This document shows, piece after piece, positions 10,830 through 24,200 of a DNA stretch of 64,000 nucleotides. Made by a program: the position numbers and the translations under genes. The DNA comes from Warburgia ugandensis (lineage: Eukaryota; Streptophyta; Magnoliopsida; Canellales; Canellaceae), in NCBI GenBank assembly GCA_035236585.1, contig CP141135.1, positions 5,366,001-5,430,000 of the forward strand. The letters run 5' to 3'. How positions within the stretch are numbered: position 1 is the stretch's first letter; each line of letters starts with the position of its first letter. The notes beneath the pieces are model-generated. The model had not been told where the DNA came from. It did not search any database and saw nothing but the letters and a program-made list of their open reading frames with translations.

Positions 10830-12269
10830 AGTCCAACATTTATTAGAATTATGACCCATTTTGCCACATTTGTAGCAGTGTATTTTAGACTTATCTTTCT
10901 TATAGGAAAATTTTCTAGTTTTAGGATTTTTAATTTGTTTAAATTTCTAGTTATGCTTTCTGGGAAACCATTTTTTCTTATGCACAAAAGGTTTATTCTT
11001 TCCTTGATTATGATTTTTTATTTTAGGAACATCTATCGCAAATTGTTGACAGAATTCTCCTAATTGTTTCTTCTCTGTTATTTTTATTTGATTTCATTAC
11101 AAAGAGTTATACCTTTATTGACACATGAATGAACTAATTGTTTGTAGGATAATTGATCATAGGAAATTTTCCCATTAAATTGTGTTTTCAGGTAATTCTT
11201 TACCATACGCATCGTGCAGGTGAAGAACTCTGGCAAGGAACATATCCTTATGCCATTGGAAATGAGTAAGGGAAGGTCATCTAAGGTTTTGTAATAATGC
11301 CCTAGAATTTTCAAATTGAGATTGTATACTTCCAGTGAAGTGCTGTATGATTGTACAGACTAGAGTATAGACAATTGAATACATTAAAAATCGATGAACT
11401 ATCTGATAAATTTGATTTTCTGTCATGCAATCTATGTTCCATTCATAGATGGAATTAGCTTGATATTCATTTTAGAGAAATATATCATTTTCTTCTATTA
11501 AAACATTAGTAAGTGTAGGTCTCTTGTAATAATACCTACTAAGAGTTTGGGGATCTCTTTCAATTTTATTTATCTGTAAAAATTGATTATGTATTTGGAG
11601 AATTTCTCCTTCACTGAAATCATCTTGGTTTTGTCCAGATTTGGTTCAACATCTGATTCATGAAAGTACTGAGACTAAGATTAGACATTTTTGACTTAAG
11701 AATTTTTAAGATTTCTTTTGTATTTGCTTCCTATTTAGATCATGTTATTTCAGGAGGAGGTTTTGTGGAAGGTTCTATTTTTTAGCTTTAATTGAATTTA
11801 TGTAGGCAAGAATTTGACTTATGCTATTTTCAATAGTAACTAAATTTTCACCTAAAGTCTAAATATACAAATTGGTATAATTATTTTGTTTTATTAAACT
11901 ACTAAGGTCATTAATGGCTGCGGCAGAGATTGAATCTATATATGCGGTAGTATTAAGATCTCTTCCTTCAAAGAGAAGTTTCAATGGAGTTGGAGGATAT
12001 TTGGTAGATATTTTTTCTCCTTTACTAGTGATCCATTCTTTTATAGTATTAAGTTCATTTTGAACAAAAGTTTTAAGAAACCAAGGAACAAAATATTTGA
12101 GTTTTTGAGTTTTATTAAGATGTTCATAGAACTGAGTTTTGTATTTTTTTACGTCTTTATTAAATGTTTTGAAGTACCAATCTCTAAAAAATTTATGCTT
12201 AGCTAATTCAAATTCATTACTTGTTTGTTTTCTTAGCTTACTCCCGGGACTAAAATCCATAAAACTCAA
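10830..12269 (-). pseudogene. Viral coat protein with zinc knuckle, broken
   Basis: The largest open piece (12269-11859, 136 aa) is lysine-rich and contains a YFVPWFLKTF block; further pieces (to 11084) contain a SRYYYKRPT block and an SIYEWN-like block typical of caulimovirid coat regions. The region ends in a CX2CX4HX4C zinc knuckle at 10836-10877, the nucleic-acid-binding motif that follows the capsid in this family. Several stops and at least one frameshift separate the pieces. Confidence 0.7.
10836..10877 (-). other. CCHC zinc-knuckle motif
   Basis: On the minus strand the spacing is Cys-X2-Cys-X4-His-X4-Cys with an aromatic after the first Cys and Gly before His. This matches the retroviral/caulimovirid nucleocapsid knuckle exactly in spacing. 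Confidence 0.85.
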
Positions 12270-12307
12270 ATATTAAAATCCATTTTAGAGGGAGTAGGAT
12301 TATGATC

Positions 12308-13092
12308 CTAAGGAGATTTCTTGTAAATTGGATAGACAACATTATTGTTGGAAATTCTAAGTTCTTCAATCAAACTTGACTCTTGTTTATTATCAATAGA
12401 GAAACTAGAGGTACAAGCGGAACACGTAGTGACTCTAGGAAGCCTAAAAGATCTTCTATTATCAAATCGAATTTCAACATCTTCATCTTCAGTATGTATT
12501 ATTTGATCAAGATTCTGTTCTATTATCTGTCTAGGAGGAACAACTTCTGTAAGCTGCCAAGATTGGGAGAAGTTTATTTCATCCCATTTCAACGTCCTAT
12601 TAACTGATATATCAGAAGACAGAAGTTAGTTTCAATTAAGACAGTCTTGTCTTTCGGAGATTTTTGTCTCGCTTTAGTAGCTAGAGTAGGTAAAACCTTG
12701 AATTGAACTCTATATGTAAGAGCTATTGTTTCTGATCCAAATTTAAAATTATAACCGTGTGTCTTAATATAAAGACTCAATGCATAAAAAATATTATGGT
12801 CTGAAAGTGACAGACTAAAATTAGGAAAAACATTTACATAGACTGGTCCATGACAGAGACTGGTCTGTAACACCCTCATTAAGGAAGGTGCCTAATCCAG
12901 ACATATTGCATCTCTTAGGATAGCAGGTATTGATGCATTCAAACAATTGAGAGTCAAAGGTTTAAAACCAATTTGGATTAACTTGACATGAACAAATTTA
13001 TACTTATCAGAATTCAAGTAAGGCCTAAGATATTTTTTAGAAAACAGATTTATAATCTTTTCAGTATTATCTAAATTGATTGTTTGTTCCAT
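12308..13092 (-). pseudogene. Viral movement protein, broken
   Basis: Three pieces together cover the cell-to-cell movement protein region: 13092-12892, 12879-12589 (with LCHGPVY and PNFSLSL blocks, characteristic of 30K-type caulimovirid movement proteins) and 12592-12308. The first two are in one frame separated by a stop at about 12892-12894. The third is in another frame, so there is a frameshift near 12590-12600. Its place directly after the leader and before the coat region fits the proposed genome order. Confidence 0.65.
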
Positions 13093-13667
13093 ATTCTTTT
13101 TATTTTAGTTGAAGTGAAATCAAAATTTTCAATATTATACACCTCTTTAGGTTTTACAGATGGAATAGTCCAATTATAAAGTGATTCAGTGTCTGTAGGA
13201 TATTCTACAAAATTAGTATTCTTAACATGAATATTATAATTCGCCAGGCAAATATAGAGCTAGTAGTATAGAACCTACAACAAGAGAAGTTAATCTAAAT
13301 CTATTGCTATATGTCCTGGCACTGGTTTATGCAATTCTATTTTATGTATCTCATAATAAGACAGTCCACGCATTACAGCAATTCCTAAAAGGACAAAGAC
13401 TATACCGTCTATTACTACTGCATATCAAGCATGACTATCAACTTCAGCAAAAACCCCTCACTCACGGGAACCGCGCCTACGCGACTTAGGTGTCGTACCA
13501 CTTGATCAACAGTAGTATAGACAATACAATCCAAGCCCACCGTAACATATCAAACCATAAAATACCAAAATAAAATGCATAAACCAATCCAGGAAATAGC
13601 AATACAAGTAAACTAACCTATATTATTATAGATCTATACTACCAACTCCTAAAAATTTAACCTAACA

Positions 13668-13681
13668 TGGCTCTGATACCA
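13668..13681 (-). promoter_or_regulatory. Primer-binding site for initiator tRNA-Met
   Basis: The minus strand reads TGGTATCAGAGCCA, complementary to the 3' end of plant initiator tRNA-Met. Caulimovirids prime minus-strand DNA here. It lies about 570 bp upstream of the movement-protein start in viral sense, as expected. Ty1/copia elements use the same PBS, but no copia LTR or domain is present. Confidence 0.8.
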
Positions 13682-13764
13682 ATTACAGAGGAAGCAGGAA
13701 CAAGAAATAAAAGGAGGGAATACTTACAGAGCGATTCTCATTAAAAAAGGTAAATACATAGACA

Positions 13765-14190
13765 TACACACACATATTTGATTTTCGAGTTGATCTTCTG
13801 CAGGTTCACTCTTGAGGTTTTCTCAAGAGGACATCAACAATCCATTAAGACAGTCTTGATCGAGCAGTTTATCACAGACAATTTTGACAGATTTTTTTCA
13901 CCAGCATCATTCCTCCTGACTCGTTTCAAGATTTTCCCACTTCTGATCTACATGTATTACCCTTAAAAACACTCAGTAGGAAATTCAGCCCCAGCTGCCA
14001 TGATCGCCACCACGAAAGAGAAGAAAGGTCTCAGTCCGGCATCCACAAATTCCATCCTCTCCATCACTAATTACCTTTGCCGGTTGTGATTTTTGTCAGA
14101 GGGAAAGGATAAAAGAGAATATAAATCAATGCTACAATCACTGGATTTATGTGGTTTCCTGACTTGCGTCTGCCACCTTTTATTTTACCG
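13765..14190 (+). repeat. Distal 3' flank shared with copy 2 of the gene locus
   Basis: The segment matches 42870-43180 (for example 'gccatgatcgccaccacgaa', 'aaaggtctcagtccggcat' and a shared downstream 'tttatgtg.tttcctga' stretch). In copy 2 this lies directly after the gene's 3' flank. Here it is separated from it by the solo LTR and the viral remnant, so those entered, or the copies rearranged, after the duplication. Confidence 0.7.
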
Positions 14191-15553
14191 GATTACAGGT
14201 GGATGTGTAACTATCTTGAACCAAAATACAAATCGTCATCCAATAATCTTTAGTTTACTGTCACATAAACATACAATCATGCATAGCCTCGAAGCCTGCC
14301 CGATCACCCAGGTGGCAGACTCCTTGTTCAACTGCTCCAGCAGGCATTGGTACAAAAAAAATCTTTAGCTGGACTCATGTTCTAACCCACTCACTAACCA
14401 GTTCCTATTAGATAGAAGTGAAAACCTAAAAAATATAAAGAAAATTTATGAAAAAAAAAAACAAGGAGAAAGTGGCTTCAAGTTAACTAGACATACTTCA
14501 CTTTTAAGTCTTAGTCATGTTTTTCTGATCGAGTTCTTAATCTTGGACCAAGGGGATTAAAGGAAGAGTAGTTTCCGTCAGACTCCCCGTGTATGCATTT
14601 GAGAAAGACGGCAGCATCCCATCTGCATGCACAATCAACCAATATGCTCGGCAAAGAGAAAAGCTAGGGGCAGTTAGATGAAGGGGTCAGATCCTTCATG
14701 CAAAGCAACAAAAGGCAGTGTGCTTCTGCACACACCTTATAATGTATTTTCTTTAGCTTTACTCCAATGAGACCTACATTACATAGACCTCTATGGAACC
14801 CTTTCGTATCTAGGAAAACATCTCTATTCTCATCCAACAAAAAAGAAAAGCTATTTTTTTCTTTCACAGCAAAAGCACATCTTTTCTTTTTCTTTTTTTT
14901 TTAATTTACAACAAAAGCACGTTGGTTAGGATGCGTCAGGGTTTGAGTCAATGGATTGCATCTCTTTAGGTTATGTAGGCTGCTTACATGTAGAAAGTGT
15001 CCCAAGGATATATTTAACAGGGGTGTGTGTTGAGGGCGAGTGTGTCCCAATGATACATATAAGGGTGTACATTGAGGGAATGATACATATGGAAAGGAGT
15101 GCGGAGATCATCATCTTGTACAAGATAAGGTGCAAAGGGTGAGCTGGGCAAAGATCATAACCATTACTTTATTTAAACAAGCCACCCCTATTTCAGGAAA
15201 CACGTTGGCTTGAAGGGGAGTATGTTTTTCAAATGATAGGTTTTATTGAGCAATAGACCTGATTGATGTGATCAATCTACAATAAGCAAGTGCCTTGCTT
15301 GGTAGTCATATTTTTTGTAGGGAGATTATCTATTTCTAGCAAAATATGATGAATAATATTGTGAATGATGGAAAAGTGAAATGAATTGCTACAAAAGTAT
15401 CCTCATCATGGACTCCTACATTGATGTATATTATCATTGAAGTTGATTTTCCTCTCTCTAAAACTGAATGCATTTTACACTGTATATTGGGTTTAGCATA
15501 TTTCAAAATTGCCAAACATATCAACTCCTCCTAATGTTAGATAAAGTTGATAT
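14191..15553. other. Unassigned sequence
   Basis: No gene or named repeat was recognised. There are A- and T-rich runs at about 14450-14462 and 14880-14902. Short open frames lack motifs. Confidence 0.5.
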
Positions 15554-15558
15554 CTTAG

Positions 15559-16140
15559 TGTGAAAATCCCAATTTTTTTTTGAAATTATTTGGAATTAAT
15601 TAGAGTTTTCACAAAAATCGAAGTGAAACATTATATTTAATATAATATTATTTTTTAGAAAAAGAATCAAGTCTTGAAACATAGATATTTGGAATCATTC
15701 ATGAGAAACTAGTCAGAATGACTATAAGCATGCTGAAATATGAGCTCGGGTGAAAATTTCCTATTTTTCATAATTTTTGTGAATTTATATTTACCCATAA
15801 GGGTAAAATGATCATTTTATTTTTGTGTGGGATCCACAAAAGTTGGATGAGATGGTGGATAACTAGCTCGGGTAATATCAATGATGAAGAATAAACATGA
15901 TGAGAAATATGCTTTTAATTTTATAAGAAAAGTGAAAAATCATTTAAAATTAACAAAAATAAAATTTTAATTAAAATAATCTAAAAAAAACCCTATAAAT
16001 ACTCCTACAGGTTGCATGAAATTGCACAAACTCTCCAAGACTCTCCCACTCTCCCTCTCCCACTCTCTCTCTTTCCTTCTGTTTCTCACTCTCTTTCCCT
16101 TTTTTCTTTCTTTTCCCTTTTCTCTCTCTTTATTCCCTTT
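15559..16140 (+). mobile_element. Old family-A LTR, part 1
   Basis: It starts TGTGAAAATCCCAATTTTT, a diverged form of the family-A start TGTAATGACCCCGAATTTTT at 21248, and has a TATA box (15994-16001) at a comparable place. It is cut at 16140 by the Athila-like element and resumes at 28139. The preceding 5 bp, 'cttag', would be its target site; the matching right-hand copy was not found because the 3' end is lost. Confidence 0.65.
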
Positions 16141-16588
16141 TGTTGAGTGTTTTCCGCAAGTGCACGGCTGTTGTAGTCTAGCTAGTGCAAGTCCGGATCG
16201 ATTTCCACTGGGACTCAACTTAAATGTAGAGTTTACACAAATTTCAATTATAAATTAACAAACTAAAATTCAAGTTTATTAAGCATTTCATGAGTAAACA
16301 AAATTCTAGATTTAAGTAAGCAAGAAATGACAATAAATTGCAAATAAAGAAAACTTCCCTGTTTGACTGCTGTGTCACGCAGCTAGCCACAATAGTTTCT
16401 AATTAATAATAAAATAACTATCTTAGATTACACAATCCTTGAACTAACAAAACAGGAATAAAACAGAGTGAAGATAAGACAGGATACAACCGTAATTAAG
16501 CTAGGACACAAATGTAATTAAATTAGAAGTTAAGGCATGTGTGGTGCTTGTCGGGTGAGAAATGTATTGAAGAAAAAGACAAAAAAAG

Positions 16589-16724
16589 GGAGAATAGAAT
16601 AAGAAGAAAAAGATGATGGGAGAGAATAGAATAAGAAGAAAGAGATATGGGAGAGAATAGAATAAGAAGAAAGGGGAGAATAGAATAAGAAGAAAGGGGA
16701 GAATAGAATAAGAAGAAAAGAGAT
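16589..16724. repeat. Purine-rich minisatellite
   Basis: About five tandem units built on 'ggagaatagaataagaagaa', with spacers of 4-10 bp, lie in the 3' LTR of the Athila-like element. The 5' LTR lacks this array at the corresponding place, so it expanded in one LTR only. Confidence 0.75.
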
Positions 16725-16790
16725 GGAAAGAGGGATGGAGGATTAGGGCAGACCAGAAATGGGTTGGCCTGGGTTTTGCCGGAAGAGAGG

Positions 16791-16910
<120 letters not shown>

Positions 16911-17432
16911 GAGGAAAGGGGATGATGCTGGCCGGCTTAGTGTGTCATGCACCTATGGCCGGCCTGACATTAGGTCTGATTGGAGGCAGAGATGGGGAGG
17001 TAACCAGGAAAGAAAAATGGGAGTGGAGAATAGATGGTCTGTGAGAAAATAAAGAGAAAGCAATAGGAAGCAGAGGGTGCGTGAGAAAATAAAGAGAAGG
17101 GTGAGTGAGAAGGAGAAGCAAAGAGGAGGGAAATGGACAATTGAGATGATGCCTGGCTTGTGGTGTGTCACTCACCTATGGCCGGCTAGTGGGAAGAAGG
17201 GTAGGAGGTAGACTGGGTTGAAGAGAAAAGTGGGAAAGAGAGGTGTGGTCGGTGAAACATGAAGAGAGAGAGAGACGTTAAAGAGAAGAGGAGAATAGAA
17301 GAAGGGAGGTGATGTGGGAGAGAAAGAGAGCACGAGAGAGGTGGAGAGTGGCGAACGGACGAAGAGACAGAGAGGAACTATCCTTCCGTCTTTGTCCATG
17401 AAGGGGTAGAAGCCCAGGGAGAAGAGGAGAGC

Positions 17433-19270
17433 ACCAGCCCTTAAACTCCTAGGTACTCACGGTTGCATTTAGCATATGCAACAAGCCCTTAAACCCCTAG
17501 GTTACCCCTAATGGACGAGTTAGGCCTCGTGAGGGTTTGCAGTAGATATACCCATAAAATTCTAAAAATATCATTTTCAAGTCAATTCCCACTTTTTCTT
17601 TTTTCAAACAAATCTATCACTTTAGCATGTGAATGAAAAATTCACACCTCTACCCATATGCTATAGACATTCCAATTTAGCTTAGTTCTAAGAGTGTGTG
17701 GGTGGATGTAGTATACATATAAAATAATCTTTATCTTTGAATAGACAACAACTTTCAACTCCATTTGAAACATGTTTTGACCTCAATCCTCACTAATGAC
17801 ATACACTCAGAAATAAAGTCTCTCAGATAAAGGTTCAAATCATATGTCTCTTAAATATGTGAGTAGAGTCAATAAAAGCAAAATTTATCTCACATACGCT
17901 CATAAAGGAACAGGAGATACTATGGAATGTAGTTTTGATCCCTTTAGAAAGATGCCATTACCTTTGAACTTTTAGAAGTATTATTCTCGAAATCCTATAT
18001 TTTCATATCCTCATTAAGACTGTATTTACCCTAAAATCATTAGGTCTTTAACTAGGACAACATGAAGGCTTAGGATGGGGTACAAAAGAAGAGGTGAAAG
18101 GGTATTCAAAGTTTCTTCAATAAGAAATAGAGGACTTCTAAAGTTGACAATTCTTTCTTTACATTGCTTGTACTAAAGTGAATATTTCTTTTTCCACTTT
18201 TCTTTGCGTTCTCCAAACTTTTCTTAATTTTTTTTTTTACTTGAATCTCTTTTGAAGAGAATTTCTTTTCTCAATATTCACTTTCCTGCTTTGATTGCAA
18301 CTAAAAAGTATATTTTCATTCATCTCTAACTTATATTTTGAAGAAATGGGCAATGGATATATTAAAGTGGGTAATATGGGTTAAGGTTAGTTGGGTGAGA
18401 AAAAGAAAAGGCTTATATAAAAGGCTCAAATTGGCTAACTAGTGGTAAAAATATTTTTTGGGTTGGCTTTATGTCTCTAGGTTAACAAAGATGGCCTAAA
18501 TCATTTTCTAGGTTTTGAATAATCTATCAGATTCAATGAATTTCTAGAATTTCAAAGTTAATACTCTAACAATTCAGGTAATTAGCCAAATTTAAAAGTT
18601 GATAGGATCAAGTTTCTTTAAGCACGCTGAAGAAAATTAAAAATATTTATAACCTCTCAAAAAGAATCAATGGTTCTAAAGCTTACTTAGGTTATATATC
18701 TCTACTGAATTTCTTCATGATTTGTCAATCATTGCTACTCATCAATTTAGATTATTCATATGCAACTGCGTGTGAGACCTAGCTTTACTGGAATGTTTTA
18801 GAAAATGAGTAAAATGATGAATTAGTCATGTTGAGGTCCATTAATAAGCCAAAGTTATTATAGTCTAGGAATTGACCTAAAATATTTTTTATTTTATTTT
18901 TTTGAAAATTCAAGAAAATGCCTAAAAACCTAAAAAAAAATAGAATTAGTAGAATTCTATAGCCTCCAACATGAGAGAAACATTGTTCTCAATGTTTAAA
19001 AAGTAGGATGATAATAATGCATTAAGAAATTTGAAATTAATTAGGGGATGTATAAAAAGAAAAAAGAAAAAGAAAGAAGAAAGAAAAAATAAGGTACACA
19101 ATTATTACAGAGGAAAAAAAACTTCAGAGGAAAACAATATTACTGAGTTCAAAATTTCCCTGGGTCCCATACAAAAAAAGCTGGACGGGCCTCTGAAAAG
19201 GAATGAGAAATAAATTTATCTTGCAATTTAGAATTTTTCATTTTATCATAAGGCAAGATAAATTTATTTT
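17433..19270. other. Post-gag internal region of the Athila-like element
   Basis: In the element's sense this lies between gag and the truncated 3' LTR. It has no long open frame and no pol motif that I can recognise. The phrase 'agcccttaaac(t/c)cctaggt' occurs twice (about 17436 and 17485), next to the LTR break. Confidence 0.45.
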
Positions 19271-19274
19271 CAGG

Positions 19275-20958
19275 CTACTTCTCATAATTAGAGACAATTG
19301 TGGAAGTTTGATGTAGCCTTTTTGGAAATGGAGCAAGGATGTCATATTCCTTAGTGGGTGTGACAAATTTGTCTCTTTTTCTAACAGGTTTGAGCACCAT
19401 TTCAACCATTTTAGGACCAAATTTCTCCATTTTGTTACCACTAGGGATAATGGTAATTGCCTTTGTTTGTTCCATGCTTGTAAGTGAAGAATTAATCTTA
19501 CCTACCACATCAATATCATCAAGGTTTTCATTAGGTGGAATAGGACATTGACCTTGATCAGTAGTTTGCATCTTTTAGGACATCATATCCTTCAATTCAA
19601 TCATGGAATATGTGTTCTCTTTTAGTTGGCCTTGAATTTGAGCAGTGTTCTTCTCCTGGTTTTGCATGTGTTGATAGAAATTATCCTCAACATTCCTCTT
19701 ATGTGGAGGAAGGTAAGGTCCAGGAGCAAGTGGTCCTTATTTTTGGTGATAGGGTTGGTATTGGGCCTTGTGTGAGACATGTTCATTTTGATGATTACTC
19801 AAGTTGGGACTATATGTCTCTGAAGATGAGGAAAAATGATTCTCATAAGAATGGGTTGATTCATAAAGTGCATCCTGAAATGGAGGAGCAATAGGACATT
19901 TCTGAGTTGGGTGTGTATTACTTTCACAAGTATTACAACCCATTCGACTTTCTTAGAGGAAAAACTACCCATTTCCATGACTTCTGTTCTAGCTAGGGAT
20001 GCTATTTTCATATCATCATTTTCAGTAGTAGCATAAATGTCTCCCCTAGCGAATGTAGTGGTGAACTTAGGCTCACTTGAGTAACCTACATTTTCGGAAT
20101 GAGCCCAAGTTTGTGACCTCTCTGCTAGCCATTCCAAATACTCTTCCGCCTCTTTTGGTTGTTTATTTAAGAAATTGTCATTACACATTATTTCAACAAA
20201 CTGACGCATATCAGAATGGAGTCCATCATAAAAGAAGCTAATGATACGCCAAAGTTCATATCCATGATGGGGACAAGTTAACAACAATTCCTTGAATCTT
20301 TCCCAGCATTGATAGAAAGTTTCTTTATCCTTCTGGGTAAAATTCATTATGTTTTGACGGAGAGCATTAGTCTTATGTATAGGAAAGAACTAACTTAAGA
20401 ACTTTATTGTCATTTCTTGCATGTTCGTATGGAATCTGTTGGCAGTGAATGAAACCACATCTTAGCTTTTTCCTTTAAAGACAAAGGAAATAGTTTGAGT
20501 CTTACAATATCTAATTCAATGTTTTGTGTATGTTGGAACATGCACACTTCATCGAATTCTTGTAAATGAGTGTAAGGACTCTCATTATCCAACCCATAAA
20601 ATTTTGGAAGTAATTGAATTACTCCAACCTTTATTTTAATCATACCAGCATTTGGAGGTAAGTTTATACATGAAGATATGCTGGTATAATTAGGTTGTAT
20701 ATGGTCTTTTAATGTTCTTTTAGGAGAAATTTCATTGTGCCCATTATCCTCATGTGATCTATTTTGGTCCCACTGTATGTTATAATTCCTTCTCCTATTT
20801 CCATGTGGTTGAGAATGATTCCTACATTGATGTCTATTATCATTGAATAGAGGTGGAGGATCATTAGCATCAAAGAGAGGATTATAATCTTCTCTATTAA
20901 TGCTAGGGTAGCAATTATTATTTTGGTTAGTGTGCAAATTTTGAATGAAACTGACCAT
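19275..20958 (-). pseudogene. Athila-type gag, frameshifted
   Basis: The first piece (20958-20410) has a QLLPKFYGLDNESPY block and ends in LKEKAKMWFHSLP. The second (20347-19799) continues with ETFYQCWERFKELL, CPHHGYELW and an AEEYLEWLAERSQTW block. These are the hallmark consecutive blocks of plant Athila/Tat gag. The pieces are in different frames, with a break around 20350-20410. A third open stretch (19571-19275) may be the C-terminal tail. A zinc knuckle is not intact (a CxxC-like remnant is near 19930). Confidence 0.8.
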
Positions 20959-20966
20959 GTCTTTTG

Positions 20967-20969
20967 TTC

Positions 20970-21001
<32 letters not shown>

Positions 21002-21028
21002 TGTTTTTGTTTTGTTTTTGTTTTTTTA
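20967..21028. repeat. (TTTTG/TTTTTG)n simple repeat
   Basis: A run of about ten TTTTG or TTTTTG units lies just upstream (in element sense) of the gag start. Confidence 0.85.
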
Positions 21029-21247
21029 CTATCTAACTAATGCAACCTAAATGCTAATGATAGGGCATAAAAAATTCAAACACCCTTAAGGCTAGCAAGC
21101 AGAAATTTGATTATCTTAGAATAGTGCGGGGGAGAATCTTTTAGATTAGGCTAATCTAAAGCCTCTCCTCTCTTTCAGACTTGCCCCACTGCTTACCAGT
21201 TAGATCCTACCTAACTAACCACTCCACACCCTCCTCAGCTAGCCGTA

Positions 21248-24200
21248 TGTAATGACCCCGAATTTTTGTAAATTATTAAGGAAAATTAATAAAGTTTGAA
21301 TTTTTAGAAATTCTGGGCTGGAATATTAGGTTATTGAAAATTCTCTTTTTATAGAGATTATATTATAAATTAAAAAAATAGAAATTATGGATGTACTTGG
21401 AAAACTGATCGTAACAACATTAAGTACGTTTAATTCTGAGTTAAAATGAAAATTCCTTAATTTTTCCATTTGGGGGTAAAATGGTAATTTTACCCATATC
21501 CCATATCCAAGAAATAAGACCTCAATATTCATGAAGTACTTAGAAATACGATTCCAACGCCACTAAGTACGCTCGATTCTGAGTTCGGACAAATATTGCC
21601 TATTATTCTCCAATTTTAGAGTTAAAAAGGGCAAAAAGGTCTTTTCACATAAAAGTGGGGCCCACAAAGTGGGCCAAGGTTCTAGAAGCACCAATAATTG
21701 CTCAATGCATTATTGCTGGTAGTGGAGATTGTAGTGGGAGTGGAGAATGCATTAGTAATTAAAAATTCTAAAGTAATAAAATATCTTATCAAAAGAAATG
21801 ATAAAAAATTCAAATTTGGCTATAAATATGTCCCAAAAATTTCCAAAAATTTTCAAAACCTTAACCACGAAATTTACAAACCTTCCCTGGAATTTCAGCC
21901 CCAAATTCCCCTTCATCCCTCCCCAAACTCTCTTTTCCTTATTTCTCTCTCCTCTTTCTAATTGGAACAAGAGACCTAAATTCAATTAGGCACTCCGTTC
22001 CAGTAAGAATCTCATCAATTCCACCATCCATAACATCCTATACTACAGTATATACAAAATCCCCAAATCAATTTCAAGATCCAACGGTTCCAACAACAGA
22101 AAATCACAAAAAGGTGGATAATTAGGCTATATTATCATCAATCGGTAATTCTCTCAAATTGGGCATCAATTATATTGTTTTTCTCCAATCAGGTAGGTGG
22201 AATTACTTCCCATTCATATTTATTATGTTTTAGTATAATTTTTATTTTTCTGTAATTTAATTTGAATGAAAAATGGTAAAAATAAAGTAAATACCAGCCC
22301 CTTCAAATTATGGTGATAGAGAGCTCAGATTGAAATTCTGAGCTTTCCAATCAATCCAGGAGGGTTAAAAACCCCTAGGATACAATTTTCAAGAAAATCT
22401 AACAAGGTTTGGACCCTCAATTGAGAGAGATTAATTCTGGTGGCCCAGATCAAATCTAGACCCTAGGAATGGCTGAAAACTTCAATTTAAGATTGTGGAG
22501 TCATATGAACTCCAAATTGAGATCAGAAAGAAGCTATGGAAAGCTTGTAATGTCTAGTTTCTAATGAATTCGTAATATTTCTAAAATTTATTTCTGTATT
22601 TTTCTGTATTTTTCTATATTTTGGAAATAAGTGTCCAATTTCTAAGATCTTCAAGATCTGAGGTGATCAGATCTTGAAAATTTATTTTAGTGATGATATA
22701 CTAATATAATAAAGTAATATATATGGTTAATTTGGACATATCTTGGATAAAATAAGGGATCTACCCTTTATGGTAGAAAAACCCTAAAATAAAAATAAAA
22801 ATATACAAAGGGACCCACTTGATCAATGAGATCAAGTATGATCAGATCCTTGGGATGGATTAAAGGGGTGATATGATGATGGAATCCAGTTAGATCATGG
22901 ATGAAATGTGACAAAATCAAGTGGATATGATTTTTGGATCTTAATGGATTAAAAGCCCTAAAGGTAATTAAAACCCTTAATCTAAAGGAAAACACCTAAG
23001 ATCTAATGGTTGGATCATATTTAAAGGTTTATAATAATTTTAATAAAATTAGTTTATTTGTCTTTTATTGGATATATAAGTTTAAATGTGATTTATTTTT
23101 TAAGTTTTAATTGTCTTTTATTGGATATAGAAATGTAAATGTGATTTATGTTCTAAGTTAGAAAGCATGATAGTGTAATCTTTAAATTTTAGTATGATAT
23201 GCCTTAAATGAGTAATTTGTTAGTAGATTTGATTATCTTAGGATCATGTTAGTGTAAATTAGGATTTAAATATGATTTCATTATGATAGAAGATGTGTTT
23301 CATAACTTAGGATCATGTTAGTTTTATTTCACTAGCTTAAGTTATATTCATAGGAAGAATGTTAGTATATAGTTGTTAAATTTATATTTGATTTATGCTT
23401 TCAAGTTGATGATTTACTTATTGTCATATTTAATTCAATTGTTAAGTAATTGTTAAGATATAAGGAGCATAAATCACCAAAAATGTAAACTAATGAAATA
23501 TAGAAATTCATGGACAACTAAGATGAATGAATGATTTTGACTTAGTAAGGGCTATAGTTAGTAGGACAATATAAGGAATGATTTATCATTTCCTTGGCCC
23601 AAAATAGGAAAATAATGAACATCCATGGATGACATTGTGCATATCCATGGAAATTAATTAAAATCAATTAGAGAAGGGACTTAAGGTAAAGAGCTCATAG
23701 GAACCTTGTCAAAGGTTGAGCTAGTACTACTCCAGTGGACTCTGAACATTGTGGTTATAGGGGGTATACAAGAGCCAAGTGCTTTTCCCTCACCTCCCAT
23801 TGACGTAAGAAAGGTCTAAACGCCTCCTTACATGAGGGTTGTATTAACCACTTTTTGAGCAGACTTTAACTGGTAAGTACTGGTCATCCTGAAATAAGGA
23901 GGAGTTGTCTAGTGATATGAAGAAATAAATTATCTTCAACCAAGCAAGACACTAACTGGTTGAATAATAATAAGAACATAAAAAGATAGCAAATTATCTA
24001 ACCCTAATAAAAATAGTAAGTGAGATAAGGATGATCAAACAAGATGAGATCTTGTATGATCAAAAACAATAAGGAAAAAGAAACATCTATGTAAATTAGA
24101 TTGTTATGTATGATATAGATAGTATTTGTATAGATGATATTAAACCCATGGATATAGGATATTCAAGGAAGAAAGATTCAGATCATCCTACATAAGGATG

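Larger units (their letters stand above)
9597..13700 (-). mobile_element. Endogenous caulimovirid (pararetrovirus) remnant
   Basis: Read on the minus strand, the order is tRNA-Met PBS (13668-13681), a leader of about 570 bp, movement protein, coat protein with zinc knuckle, aspartic protease and reverse transcriptase. That single-file order resembles petuviruses and florendoviruses, which carry these domains in one polyprotein; the genus is inference. RNase H and the promoter/terminator region are not recognisable, so roughly half of a typical 7-8 kb genome remains. Every domain has stops or frameshifts, so this is a dead fossil. LTRs are absent, as expected for this family. Confidence 0.8.

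Noticed and set aside
13304..13489. 61-codon plus-strand frame with a hydrophobic start
   Set aside because: It lies antisense in the viral leader, with no motif.
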